Assembly (NCBI GenBank): GCA_041401985.1
Contig: JAWKTE010000019.1
Coordinates: 1 to 64,000, forward strand
Length of the DNA: 64,000 nt
Direction of reading: 5' to 3'
From: JACKHA01 sp041401985
GTDB taxonomy: Bacteria > Planctomycetota > Phycisphaerae > Phycisphaerales > UBA1924
This document shows positions 25,250-33,881 of the stretch, piece by piece. The notes under the pieces are model-generated. The model was not told where the DNA came from and did no database searches. It saw only the letters and a program-made list of their open reading frames with translations. Every line of letters begins with the position of its first letter. Position 1 is the first letter of the stretch. Position numbers and translations under genes: made by a program.

Positions 25250-26227
25250 ATGCCCGACAAGCCCATCCTCATCACCGGCGCCGCCGGCTTCATCGGCTCG
25301 CATCTGGCCGAGGCCCTGCTGGCGCGCGGCGAGCGCATCATCGGCCTCGACAACTTCGATCCCTTCTATCCGCGCGCGTTCAAGGAAGCCAACCTGCGCG
25401 AGATCGCGGCCCACCCCAAGGCCGCGGCGTTCGAGTTCGTCGAGGGCGACATCACCGACGCCCCCATGCTCGCCGCCCTGTGCGAGCGCGCCCGCCCCGA
25501 GGGCATCATCCACATCGCGGCCCGCGCGGGCGTCCGCCCCAGCATCGCCGACCCGACCGGCTATGCCCACGTCAACCTCACCGGCACCGCCTCGGTCATG
25601 GAGGCCGCCCGCAAGTCCGGCTGTTCGCGACTGGTCATCGCCTCGTCGTCGTCGGTCTACGGCAACAACCCCAAGACGCCGTTCGCCGAGGATGACGCGG
25701 TCGAGCACCCCATTAGCCCGTACGCCGCGACCAAGCGGGCCAACGAACTGATGGGGCACACGCACTGGCACCTGACGAAGATGCCCACGGCCATGCTCCG
25801 CTTCTTCACGGTCTTCGGCCCGCGCCAGCGGCCCGACCTGGCCATCCGCAAGTTCCTGGCGAGAGTCGGCGCGGGCGAGTCGATCGAGATGTTCGGCGAC
25901 GGCTCGACGAGCCGCGATTACACGTTCATCGACGACATCGTCGCGGGCGTGATCGCCGCGTACGACCGCATCCCGGCCCACGGCTACCGCGTCTGGAACC
26001 TGGGCGGAAACCACCCGATCTCGCTGGCTGGCCTGATCGAGGCGGTGGGCGCGACTGTCGGGAAGACACCCATCGTCGAGCGGCGCCCGATGCAGGCCGG
26101 CGACGTGGAACGGACGTGGGCCGACCTGGCCCGCAGCACGGCCGAACTCGGCTACCGCCCGACGACGAGCGTCGAGGAGGGGCTGGCGAGGCAGTGGGCG
26201 TGGATGCGCGAGCACGGGGCGGTTTGA
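25250..26227 (+). CDS. NAD-dependent nucleotide-sugar epimerase, UDP-glucuronate 4-epimerase type
   Basis: A 325-residue extended short-chain dehydrogenase. NAD loop ILITGAAGFIGSHLAEALL (residues 6-24), HIAARAGVRPSIADP (about 90), catalytic SSSSVYG and YAATK (about 130-165), then FFTVFGPRQRPDLAIRKF and DYTFIDDIVAG. These match UDP-glucuronate 4-epimerases, which feed capsule or LPS sugar synthesis. The UDP-sugar dehydrogenase at 59510 could supply related precursors. Start ATG 25250; substrate assignment by family only. Confidence 0.88.
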   Translation: MPDKPILITGAAGFIGSHLAEALLARGERIIGLDNFDPFYPRAFKEANLREIAAHPKAAAFEFVEGDITDAPMLAALCERARPEGIIHIAARAGVRPSIADPTGYAHVNLTGTASVMEAARKSGCSRLVIASSSSVYGNNPKTPFAEDDAVEHPISPYAATKRANELMGHTHWHLTKMPTAMLRFFTVFGPRQRPDLAIRKFLARVGAGESIEMFGDGSTSRDYTFIDDIVAGVIAAYDRIPAHGYRVWNLGGNHPISLAGLIEAVGATVGKTPIVERRPMQAGDVERTWADLARSTAELGYRPTTSVEEGLARQWAWMREHGAV

Positions 26228-26261
26228 TCCCAGTCATCGCTCGGGCTCGGGCGTGACGGTG

Positions 26262-26325
26262 GAGCCGATCGCGCGAGCGATCAAGAGCGCACAAGCGGGG
26301 ACTCGATCGCTCGCGCAATCGGCTC
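26262..26325. repeat. large inverted repeat (21-bp arms)
   Basis: Arms 26262-26282 and 26305-26325 are reverse complements over 21 bases with one mismatch (GAGCCGATCGCGCGAGCGAT... and ...GATCGCTCGCGCAATCGGCT), with a 22-base centre. It lies 34 bp after the epimerase stop, so it may protect or end that transcript, or be a REP-like element. Confidence 0.7.
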
Positions 26326-26345
26326 TCAACGCGGTCTCGCATCGG

Positions 26346-26379
26346 AATGCAAACGCCCCCGCCAAGATCGGCGGGGGCG
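26346..26379 (-). terminator. hairpin terminator for the PEP-CTERM gene
   Basis: On the minus strand the stem CGCCCCCGCC/GGCGGGGGCG (26354-26379, loop of 6) is followed by TTTGCATT. It lies about 80 bp downstream of the PEP-CTERM stop at 26458. Confidence 0.65.
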
Positions 26380-26390
26380 CGGATGGTGTG

Positions 26391-26452
26391 CTCAGATTGC
26401 AGATCTCAGCTTTGAGATTTCAGACTCGAGATCGCAGATCCCTGATCTGGTT
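26391..26452. repeat. degenerate AGATTTCAGA/CTGAGATC repeats
   Basis: Imperfect repeats of the type CAGATTGCAGATCTCAGC, TTTGAGATTTCAGACTCGAG, ATCGCAGATCCCTGATCTGG. Same family, inverted, as the run at 23270-23345. Confidence 0.6.
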
Positions 26453-26457
26453 CCAAC

Positions 26458-27576
26458 TCACCGGCGCCGACGCGCGGCGACCAGCGTGCCCAGGCCGAGC
26501 AACGCGAACGCGCTGGGGGCCGGGATGACCGCGAGGCGGTCGGGGCGGGTGCCGTCGTCGAGGATCTTGGTCAGGCCCGTGCCGTTGGGGTTGAACTCCC
26601 AGATGCCGGGGGTGGCGCTGCGATCGGACAGGGCCAGCTTGCCGTTGTAGGGGTTGTAGACGATGTCGTTGACGAACGGCAGGTTGTCGAGCACGAGCGC
26701 GAAGGATCCGACCGTGCCGCCGGGTGTCAGGTCGGCGCGGAAGACGCGGCCGACCGCGTCCTCGAAGTCGAAGGTGGCGATGAACAGCGAGTCGCCGACG
26801 TTGGCGATGCCGTTGGCCCGCCCGATCGGCTTGCTGAACCCGGTCTGGGCGGTGTTGCCCAGGTCGAGGATGAGCGTCTCGGTCGCGGCCAGGGTGGCGG
26901 GGTTCACGTCCAGGCGGTGCAGCGAGGAGGCCCGCTGGCCGGGGGTGCCGCCGGGCGGCTCGAGGGTCGGCGAGCCGGAGACCGCGGTCACGAAGAACGT
27001 GTCGGCGTTGTTGTCCCAGTCGGTGACGGCGCCGCCCGCGTTGTAGTAGGGCAGGGCCGTGCCGGGAGGCGGCTCGGCGAACATGAGGGTGGTGGCGCCG
27101 GTGTTGGCGTTGATGTGGTAGATGCCCTCGGAGCGGTTGGGCAGGGGGGTCTGCGAGCCGGGGTTGTTGACGGTGATGAGGCCGTTGTACGGCGCGTGGA
27201 AGATGTGCTGGTTGGGGAGCTGGATCGGGTCGCCGTTCTGGAGGGGGGCGACGGTCGGGGCCATGCCGAACCAGTTGTCCACCGTGTACATCATGGTGGT
27301 GGTGTTGACCGGCTGCATGACCGGGAAGGGCCCGTTGCCGACGAACAGGCGGTTGTTCCCGCCGACCGCGATGCCCCGCAGCCACGCCGACGACCCGAAG
27401 TCGTTGACGATGGTCGGGGAGGCGGCCCCGGTTGGCAGGTGGAACACGCGGTTGGCGTTGGTGCTCCCGGTGCTGTCACCGGTGAACACGTACGAGCCGT
27501 TGGCCTGGGCCGCGGCGAGGCTGGTCAGCCCCCCGGCGACGGCGGCGGCAAGCAGGGCGATCGAAGTCTTGCTCAT
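26458..27576 (-). CDS. PEP-CTERM-type secreted protein, beta-propeller-like
   Basis: A 372-residue protein from ATG 27576 (GAGGAGA upstream). Signal peptide SIALLAAAVAGGLTSLAAAQ. The body has repeated strands such as VNNPGSQTPLPNRSEGIYHI, GDSLFIATFDFEDAVGRVFR, YNPYNGKLALSDRS, as in six- or seven-bladed propellers. The C-terminus is VIPAPSAFALLGLGTLVAAR followed by RRR: a PAPSA motif, membrane segment and basic tail. This sorting signal is processed by exosortase in EPS-producing bacteria. No exosortase gene is in the window. Confidence 0.88.
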   Translation of the reverse strand: MSKTSIALLAAAVAGGLTSLAAAQANGSYVFTGDSTGSTNANRVFHLPTGAASPTIVNDFGSSAWLRGIAVGGNNRLFVGNGPFPVMQPVNTTTMMYTVDNWFGMAPTVAPLQNGDPIQLPNQHIFHAPYNGLITVNNPGSQTPLPNRSEGIYHINANTGATTLMFAEPPPGTALPYYNAGGAVTDWDNNADTFFVTAVSGSPTLEPPGGTPGQRASSLHRLDVNPATLAATETLILDLGNTAQTGFSKPIGRANGIANVGDSLFIATFDFEDAVGRVFRADLTPGGTVGSFALVLDNLPFVNDIVYNPYNGKLALSDRSATPGIWEFNPNGTGLTKILDDGTRPDRLAVIPAPSAFALLGLGTLVAARRRR

Positions 27577-27934
27577 GGGTCTCGGTCTCCTCTTCTTACG
27601 AACGACTTTCGAGTCCGATCCTGCGCCGGATGTCCGATCGCACCCTCGCGATTGCAGACCCCGGCACAACCCCCTCCGTGCGGGAAGTCGCCGATCGGTG
27701 CTTCTCCTTACGCACCGGACGCCGAACCGATCGGCGAAATCGTGGGACGGTGGCTCCCGCCCCGGGCTTTCCCAGTTTCACAGTCTATCCGGCGGGCTGT
27801 TGGCTGTCGATGGAAAGTGACCCCTGCCAAGGATTTGGGACACGGATTCGCGCGAGAGTTCCGTGAAGGGCGTTCCTGCGTCGCCGCCGGGGGTTGGGCA
27901 CCTGTCATGGGGTGTCCCCGACATCGCCTTTGCC
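27577..27934. other. intergenic region between divergent genes, no gene seen
   Basis: Promoters for the PEP-CTERM gene (minus) and the MFS gene (plus) should lie here. I see no clear -35/-10 pair and no coding frame with support. The right end leads into the hairpin at 27935. Confidence 0.4.
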
Positions 27935-27968
27935 GCTCGGGCGGGATAAAACTCAGCCCCGCCCGAGC
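27935..27968 (+). promoter_or_regulatory. leader hairpin just before the MFS start codon
   Basis: A perfect 11-bp stem (GCTCGGGCGGG 27935-27945, CCCGCCCGAGC 27958-27968) with a 12-base loop ends 6 bases before ATG 27975. It covers the place where a ribosome site would be, and no Shine-Dalgarno is seen outside it, so it could lower translation unless opened. Confidence 0.5.
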
Positions 27969-27974
27969 GATCTG

Positions 27975-29336
27975 ATGACGAGTGTGCCCAGCCCGAGCCC
28001 CGCAGCCACCCAGACAGGGGGGGTTGTTACGCCGATCGGTGCGGACGTGGTTCCGGCGCGGGCGGTGGGCCGCCCCCGGATTCTGGGCACGATCATCGGC
28101 GCGCACATCGTCGTCGACTATTACTCGTTCATCATCGTGGCCCTGCTGCCGTTGCTGGCGGCCCGCCTGTCGCTGGACAACGCCGAGAAGGCGATGGTGC
28201 TGGGGATGGGCTCGATCACCTCGGGCTTCATCCAGCCGCTGGTGGCGTGGATCGGCGACCGCCTGAACACGCGGGTGATCGCGACGATCGGGCTTGGCGT
28301 GGCGGCCGGGGCGTGCAGCGTCGTCGGGCTGGCCCAGGGGTTCTGGTCGCTGATGCTTATTGCGGGCGTCGGGACGATGGGCGTCGGGGCGTTCCACCCG
28401 CCGGCGGCGGCAGTGATGGGGCAGGTCTCCGGCTCGCGGCGCTCGCTGGGCGTGTCGCTGTTCTTTCTGGCAGGGATGATCGGGGGGATGGCGGGAAACG
28501 TGGCCTCGCCCCAGTTCGTGCGGTGGGCCGGGCGCCTGGCGGGGGGCGAGGGCGACGGCGTGATCGGTCTGGGCCTGCAGTGGATGTGCGTGCTCGTCGT
28601 GCCGGGTCTGCTCGTGGCCCTGCTGCTGGCCAAGGCGATCCACGCGGCCCCGCACCGGCACGACGGGGCCCATGATCACCATCGCTCGCTCTCGCCCGAA
28701 GTCCGGCGCTTGCGCTGGCGGGCGGTGTGGCTGCTGTATGCCTCGAACGTGACGCGGTTCACGACGAACATGGCGCTGGTCTATCTGTTCGTGCGGTGGA
28801 TCGAGACGCGGGCCGCCGAGCACGCGGGCGTCGAGCAACTGGCGGGTGAGGTGGCGCTGCGGGCCTCGGCGGTCAACGGGACGTTCCAGGCGGCGATGCA
28901 GTTCGGGATGGGCGCGGCCGGGCTGGCCGCGGGGTGGTTGCTGCGGGCCCGCCACGAGAAGGCGTCGCTGGTCGCGGTGCCGCTGCTGGGGGCGGCGTGC
29001 ATCGCGGCGATGTCGGGGGTCGACTCGCTGGGCCTCGGGCACAACGCGATGCTCGGCGTCGGGCTGCTGCTGGCGGTGCTGGCGGGGATGGGCTTCGGCG
29101 GGACGGTGCCGACCGTGATCGCGCTGGCCCAGCGTCTGCTGCCGCACCGGACGGCGCTGGCATCGGGCATGATGATGGGCGGGGCGTGGGGGCTGGCGTT
29201 CGTCGGGCCGATGCTGGCCGAGTGGATCGAGGCGCGGGCGGGGCTGGGCGTCGCGTTCCTGGCGACGGCGGGGCTGCTGGTGGTGTGCGCGGTGCTGGGG
29301 GCGTTGCTGCCGGGGCGGGTTGTGCGCGAGGTTTGA
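27975..29336 (+). CDS. MFS transporter, fosmidomycin-resistance (Fsr) type
   Basis: A 453-residue protein from ATG 27975 with about twelve hydrophobic segments. Family features are HIVVDYYSFIIVALLPLLAA in the first helix, GLAQGFWSLMLIAGVGTMGV, and GAFHPPAAAVMGQVSG, like the FHPP motif of Fsr exporters. A His-rich loop (HAAPHRHDGAHDHH) lies at the centre between the two halves and may bind metal. The second half ends VREV. Substrate unknown. The reading from ATG 27894 is not preferred because it runs across the leader hairpin. Confidence 0.85.
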   Translation: MTSVPSPSPAATQTGGVVTPIGADVVPARAVGRPRILGTIIGAHIVVDYYSFIIVALLPLLAARLSLDNAEKAMVLGMGSITSGFIQPLVAWIGDRLNTRVIATIGLGVAAGACSVVGLAQGFWSLMLIAGVGTMGVGAFHPPAAAVMGQVSGSRRSLGVSLFFLAGMIGGMAGNVASPQFVRWAGRLAGGEGDGVIGLGLQWMCVLVVPGLLVALLLAKAIHAAPHRHDGAHDHHRSLSPEVRRLRWRAVWLLYASNVTRFTTNMALVYLFVRWIETRAAEHAGVEQLAGEVALRASAVNGTFQAAMQFGMGAAGLAAGWLLRARHEKASLVAVPLLGAACIAAMSGVDSLGLGHNAMLGVGLLLAVLAGMGFGGTVPTVIALAQRLLPHRTALASGMMMGGAWGLAFVGPMLAEWIEARAGLGVAFLATAGLLVVCAVLGALLPGRVVREV

Positions 29337-29434
29337 GGCGGCGGGTGCGGGCCGTGATCTTCACGAGCCGCGCGGCGCAAGCCCGCGGTTGCGGTGGTTG
29401 CGACCGGGCAATGGGCGTCGGATACGCTGGTCCG

Positions 29435-32116
29435 ATGCCGTCCGGGTGGGTCATCCTGCTGTTGCTCGTGCTCGCCGCGCTGATAGTGATCGGCGGCGTG
29501 GTGCTGGCGATCGTGCGCGTGGCGGATCGGGTGACGCGCCGGGTGCAGCGGCTGGCTGGGCCATTGACGGGCGCGTCGCGCGGGCGCTCGAGCCGGGGCT
29601 CGGGCCGATTGACCCGAAACACCGCCCAGCGACCGCGGGCTTCGCGCTCCTCTGGCTCGTCGCGCGGCTCAACTCGTTCTGGCTCGTCGCGGGCCGCGAC
29701 GCTTCAGCGAGTGCTCGCGGCGATGCAGCCCCGGCCCGAGATGGTCTGGCACGGCCCGGACGCGACGCTCCGCCTCCACGAACTGCGGCTCGATGCGCCG
29801 CTGGCGTATGTCGCCAAGGACCGGCGGGCCTCGGGCAAGGCGCTCGATCCGAGCGAGGTCATCGGATCGCTGGAGGTCGATCGGCGGAGTGCCGCGAAGC
29901 CGCTGGCCGACTGGGGCTCGTACGCGGCGTGCGGGCCGGCGCAGCGATGGGCGTATCTGACTTGGCTGGCGTCGGGGCGTGCGTCGCTGGCGAGCGACCC
30001 GGGGGTTGTGCACCTGCACTTCATGGGGCTGGAGCGTCGGGCGCTCGCCGATGGGCAGGATCTGGGGCTGGTCGTACGTGAGGTGTGCCGCGTGCGCGAT
30101 CTGGTTGCGGCCAGGCTCGCTTCCGGTTTCCCGGGCGGCGACGGCGGTGCTGAGCGCGGCGGAGCGAAGCACGATCCGGACGCACGCCGGTGGACATCGT
30201 TCCAGCGACAGAGCGGGGCTTTTCTTTGGACGCTCGTCGCGCTGCGTCCCGACGCCTTCGCCGAGCGTGACCTTCGTGTGCTGAGCGGGCGCACGATGTC
30301 GTGGAACGATGAGGCGCTGGCGAGCGGGCTGGCGTGGTTCTTCCGGCGCGGCCCCGGCGCGACCGACGCCGAGGGCGGGCGGTTGCCCGCGTGGATGGCC
30401 CGCGTGCTGTCCGAGCAGTTGCCGGGGGCGCGGCGGAGCGTGGTGGTCACGCGGGTGGCCGAGCAGTTCGATGCGCTTTTCGAGTCGAGATTCACCGAAA
30501 GGCACCCGAAAGGCTTGGCGCTGCGGACGGCCAGGCGCCCACGCACGTTGTCGTATCGCCCCGCCAACCGCACGCTCGCGCCGGTCGAAGCCGGCGTGCC
30601 CGACCCGCTCGGGCTGGCGAGCCAGTTCAAGTGGCTTGTCGAGTTGTGGAACGCGTGCATCGAGGACCTGCGCGGCCTGGCCCGGGCCGCGGCTGGCGAG
30701 GGCGTGCCCGACACGGCCGAGATGACGCAGGCGCAGTGGGAGGCGATGCCGGCGGACCTGCGGGCGACGATGGACAGCCCGTTCGCCGCGGCGCTCGCCG
30801 ATCTGGCGGCGGCGCACGCGGACGACGCCGGGCACGCGATCGTCTCGATCGGCGATGTCGTCGAGGCGGTGCGGATGGAGATAGGCGACCGGGCTCGCCT
30901 CACGCCGACGCAGTCGCGGGCGCTCGCGACGGCGGTGGGGGAAGCCGGCATGGGGCTTGAGCCGGACGCGCGGCTCGCGGGCGGGTCGTACAAGCGCGAC
31001 GAGCGGGTCGTGCTGATGGGAGCATCGGCGGGCGACGCCGGCGGCGGTGAAGGCGAGGGGTCACCGAGCGAGGAGGGGGCCGCGCGATATCTGGCCGCGT
31101 CGTGCGTCCTGCGTCTGGGAGCAGCGGTGGCGCTCGCCGATGGGGCCGCGGATGCGCAGGAACTGGCGCCGATCGCGCAGGAGATCGAGCGGGCGTTCGA
31201 CCTGTCCGAAGGCGAGCATCGGCGGTTGGACGCGCTGCTCGTGCTGCTGAAGGCGGATGGGTCGAGCGTGCGGGCGGTGGGCAGGCGGCTTGCGACGGCG
31301 CTGCCGGAGGATACGAGGCGCTCTGTCGCACGCTTGCTTGTGGCGGTCGCCGGTTCCGATGGAACCGTCGATGACAGCGAGAGCCGGGCGCTGAAGTCGG
31401 CGTACCGGGTGCTCGGGCTCGAGCCGGCGGACCTGGACGCGGACCTTGCGACACTGACAATCGGCGATGCTCCCGAAGCCGACGACGGCGCGGCGGGTGC
31501 AAAGGGTGGAGCCGGCGACGGCGTTGCAACAGGCGCCGCCCCGCCGCCGCTGCGTCTCGACCGCGACGCCATCGCGCGGATCATGGCCGAGACGCGCGAG
31601 GTGTCCGCGATCCTGGCCGAGGCGATGCGCGGCGGGGACGACGATGATGGCGATGCGGACTCAGTCTCCGACAACGCCGCCGAAGACGCCGCGGACAACG
31701 ATGCGGACGGGGCGCCGCCGGAGGCTACTCGCGCGACGCCGGCGTCCACGGTCGCGTCCCCGGCCACGCAGCGCGACGGACAAGTTCCGCCACCTGCGTC
31801 GCCCCTCGCGCCAACTCCGACCGCATCTTCAGCCCCCGAATCCCCTGCCGCACCGACCGGCCCCGACGGCCTCGGGAGACGCTACCACGCGTTCTACTCG
31901 GCCCTGCTGTCGAGCCCCTCCATCCCGCTGGAAGCGGCCGAGGCCATGGCCCGCGAGAACCGCCTCATGCTCGCCGGGGCGATCGACGCGATCAATGACT
32001 GGTCGTACGAGATCGCCGACGGTCCGCTGCTGTACGAGGACGCCGGGCGCCTGATCGTCGACGCCGATCGGCGCGCGATGATCGAGCGTCGCGGCCCAAC
32101 AGAGCCGCGATCGTGA
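29435..32116 (+). CDS. large membrane-anchored TerB_N / TerB / TerB_C protein
   Basis: An 893-residue protein from ATG 29435. One N-terminal membrane helix (WVILLLLVLAALIVIGGVVL), then a Ser/Arg-rich linker (40-85). TerB_N spans about 95-240 (PLADWGSYAACGPAQRWAYL, WLASGR, HLHFMGLERRAL). An uncharacterised helical middle follows. A TerB domain spans about 550-675 (LRLGAAVALADGAADAQELA, VAVAGSDGTVDDSESRALKS, with acidic DG.. loops). TerB_C spans about 700-890 (IARIMAETREVSAILAEAM, YHAFYSALLSSPSIPLEAAE, NDWSYEIADGPLLYED). Such proteins usually accompany helicases or ATPases of unknown role; none is adjacent here. The acidic TerB site may bind metal. Confidence 0.85.
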   Translation: MPSGWVILLLLVLAALIVIGGVVLAIVRVADRVTRRVQRLAGPLTGASRGRSSRGSGRLTRNTAQRPRASRSSGSSRGSTRSGSSRAATLQRVLAAMQPRPEMVWHGPDATLRLHELRLDAPLAYVAKDRRASGKALDPSEVIGSLEVDRRSAAKPLADWGSYAACGPAQRWAYLTWLASGRASLASDPGVVHLHFMGLERRALADGQDLGLVVREVCRVRDLVAARLASGFPGGDGGAERGGAKHDPDARRWTSFQRQSGAFLWTLVALRPDAFAERDLRVLSGRTMSWNDEALASGLAWFFRRGPGATDAEGGRLPAWMARVLSEQLPGARRSVVVTRVAEQFDALFESRFTERHPKGLALRTARRPRTLSYRPANRTLAPVEAGVPDPLGLASQFKWLVELWNACIEDLRGLARAAAGEGVPDTAEMTQAQWEAMPADLRATMDSPFAAALADLAAAHADDAGHAIVSIGDVVEAVRMEIGDRARLTPTQSRALATAVGEAGMGLEPDARLAGGSYKRDERVVLMGASAGDAGGGEGEGSPSEEGAARYLAASCVLRLGAAVALADGAADAQELAPIAQEIERAFDLSEGEHRRLDALLVLLKADGSSVRAVGRRLATALPEDTRRSVARLLVAVAGSDGTVDDSESRALKSAYRVLGLEPADLDADLATLTIGDAPEADDGAAGAKGGAGDGVATGAAPPPLRLDRDAIARIMAETREVSAILAEAMRGGDDDDGDADSVSDNAAEDAADNDADGAPPEATRATPASTVASPATQRDGQVPPPASPLAPTPTASSAPESPAAPTGPDGLGRRYHAFYSALLSSPSIPLEAAEAMARENRLMLAGAIDAINDWSYEIADGPLLYEDAGRLIVDADRRAMIERRGPTEPRS

Positions 32117-32125
32117 GATCGCGCC

Positions 32126-32256
32126 GGGTGGCACGCCCACGCGCAGCGCGGGCGTGGTTCGGCGGACTGCCGCGCGTGGGGCACCACGCCCGCGCCTCGC
32201 GTGAGCGCTCAGGGCTGTGTGGTCGGCCTTGCGGCGCGAGGCGTGGGCGTGCCACC
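32126..32256. repeat. GGCACGCCCACGC / GCGTGGGCGTGCC interspersed repeat
   Basis: GTGGCACGCCCACGCGCAGC and GCGGGCGTGGT at 32126-32155, and the inverted GTGGGCGTGCCACCC at 32243-32257. The same motif occurs at 33684-33713 (CACGCCCGCGCTGCGCGTGG, GCGTGCCAC). It fills the gap between the TerB-family gene and ispD. Confidence 0.6.
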
Positions 32257-32277
32257 CGTATCCCAATACCATCGCCC

Positions 32278-33096
32278 ATGCCCGACACGTCCCGCATCGC
32301 CGTGATCCTCCCCGCCGCCGGCGCCGGCACGCGCTACGCCGAGTCCGCGGGTTCGCTCGGGGGCGTCCGCTCGAAGCTCGACGAGGACCTGGGCGGGCGC
32401 CCGGTCCTGCAGCGCACGGTCGAACTGTTCAACCAGCACGACATGGTCGCGGCCATCGTCGTCGCCGGGCCGCACGAGGACGGCGCGTACAACGCCTTCC
32501 GCGACCGGCACGCCGACAAACTGGGCCTGCTGGGCGCCCGCATCTGCCGCGGCGGGGTGACGCACCGCTACGAGACCGTCGCCGCGGCTCTCGCGGAAGT
32601 GCCGGGCGACGCGACGCACATCGCCGTCCACGACGCGGCCCGCCCGTGCACGCCCGCGGAGGTCATCGAGCGCGTCTTCGAGGCCGCGGCCCGGCACGAC
32701 GCGGTCGTGCCCGGCGTCGAGGTCTCGGACACGATCAAGCGGGGCGGCGACGAGGTGGAGGAGGACGAGGAGGCCGACCCGCTCGCGGCCATCCTGGGGG
32801 CCGCGCCGACCAAGGCCCGCCCGCGGATCGTGCGGGAGACGCTTGAGCGGCGCGGCCTGTTCGCGATCCAGACGCCGCAGGTGTTCGAGGCGTCGCTGCT
32901 CCGCCGCGCGTACGCGCAGGAAGACCTCTCGAGCACGGACGATGCGGGGCTGGTCGAGCGACTCGGCGAGCGGGTGGTGATCGTGCCGGGCGATGTGCGG
33001 AACATCAAGATCACGCGGGCCGGCGATGTGGCGGTGGCCCGGGCGATCATGGGCGTCAAGGGGCCGCAGGGGCGGGAGACGCACAAGCGGTTCTGA
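32278..33096 (+). CDS. ispD: 2-C-methyl-D-erythritol 4-phosphate cytidylyltransferase IspD
   Basis: A 272-residue protein from ATG 32278. IAVILPAAGAGTRYA is the nucleotide-binding start (family LPAAGxGxR), RSKLDEDLGGRPVLQRTVEL carries the conserved K, then HIAVHDAARPCTPAEVIERV, GLFAIQTPQVFEASLLRRAY and STDDAGLVERLGERVVIVPG. It makes CDP-ME in the MEP isoprenoid pathway. Compared with short IspD proteins it has an acidic insertion of about 30 residues after SDTIK (GGDEVEEDEEADPLAAILGA). ispE lies 4.8 kb away on the other strand. Confidence 0.92.
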   Translation: MPDTSRIAVILPAAGAGTRYAESAGSLGGVRSKLDEDLGGRPVLQRTVELFNQHDMVAAIVVAGPHEDGAYNAFRDRHADKLGLLGARICRGGVTHRYETVAAALAEVPGDATHIAVHDAARPCTPAEVIERVFEAAARHDAVVPGVEVSDTIKRGGDEVEEDEEADPLAAILGAAPTKARPRIVRETLERRGLFAIQTPQVFEASLLRRAYAQEDLSSTDDAGLVERLGERVVIVPGDVRNIKITRAGDVAVARAIMGVKGPQGRETHKRF

Positions 33097-33118
33097 GCGA
33101 GCGGGGAGGGAGTGACGA

Positions 33119-33322
33119 ACGAGGGGGGCGGGCTTTCCAGCCCGCCCGAGTGCGGCTGGGCGTCACCAAGTACCGGCGATCGAGTCGGTCGGCCAAGGTT
33201 GAAGCGAACGCAGGCATCCCGGCGTTGGTCGGTTTCCACGCCTTGACGCCGGGCACCAGTCGGCAAGGCCACACGTCCCGCCGCTGCGAGCGGGGCTGGA
33301 AAGCCCCGCCCCCTCGATCGAA
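33119..33322. repeat. composite repeat with inverted GAGGGGGCGGGCTTTCCAGC ends
   Basis: The left end GAGGGGGGCGGGCTTTCCAG (33121-33150) and the right end GGGGCTGGAAAGCCCCGCCC..CTC (33288-33317) are inverted copies, with about 140 bp between. Each end is itself a hairpin (GGCGGGCT-ttcc-AGCCCGCC). Related pairs are at 52661 and 55809 and a single end at 63431, always in gaps between genes. Confidence 0.75.
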
Positions 33323-33364
33323 TGCCTCGGAAGTGTGGTGGGTTCAAGCGGTCTTGCCCGTCGC

Positions 33365-33559
33365 TCACCGCCCCGCCTCATCCCCCGGCATCTGCACCAC
33401 CGTCGGCTCTGGCCCCGCGGGCGTCTCGACCTTGGCCTTCTTCACCGGGAACCGCTTGTGCTCGGCGTCGGCCCACTGGTCGGCGATCCTCCACCACAGC
33501 AACGTGCCGGGCACGCCGATCACCACGCACAGCACGATGATGCCGATCATCACCTCCAT
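33365..33559 (-). CDS. small single-pass membrane protein
   Basis: 64 residues from ATG 33559. The N-terminal membrane segment is EVMIGIIVLCVVIGVPGTLL, followed by WWRIADQWADAEHKRFPVKK and a polar Pro-rich tail. Probably an inner-membrane protein; no family recognised. It is isolated between two repeat clusters. Confidence 0.55.
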   Translation of the reverse strand: MEVMIGIIVLCVVIGVPGTLLWWRIADQWADAEHKRFPVKKAKVETPAGPEPTVVQMPGDEAGR

Positions 33560-33593
33560 CGCGGGCCTCCGGGGCTGAGTCCGAGGCACAGTA

Positions 33594-33715
33594 CGAGCGC
33601 GCGAGCCCGGGCGTCCCCGCCCCGCCTTGTCGGCGCGAGCCGGGGCGTCCCCGCCCCGGGTCCCTTCCTCTGCTCGTCCGCCACGCCCGCGCTGCGCGTG
33701 GGCGTGCCACTCACG
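33594..33715. repeat. two GCGCGAGCCGGGGCG repeats plus a CACGCCCGCG hairpin
   Basis: Two units of GCGCGAGCC(C/G)GGGCGTCCCCGCC at 33599 and 33635, from the same family as the tandem array at 21673. They are followed at 33684-33713 by the CACGCCC...GGGCGTG hairpin also seen at 32126. Confidence 0.7.
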
Positions 33716-33881
33716 GAATCTCCGCACGCCTCGTGCAACCCGCCAAGTTCTCGGCAATATGCCCCGCCCCGCCGCGTTTGGCCTCTCGGCGTGGAGCCGT
33801 GTGCGGGGTTGTCCGTCGGGCCGGGCGACCCTGCCTCAATCCATAAGTCCCGGGCGTGCATGGATTTCCGAGGAGGCCAAC

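Noticed and set aside
23471..26215. 914-codon minus-strand frame across 23.5-26.2 kb
   Set aside because: It lies opposite the secreted helical protein and the epimerase, crosses two terminators and is Arg/Ala-rich without domains.
29435..32116. Tellurite-resistance operon
   Set aside because: Only the TerB-type domains are present; no terA, terC, terD or terZ genes lie nearby, so a resistance function is not supported.
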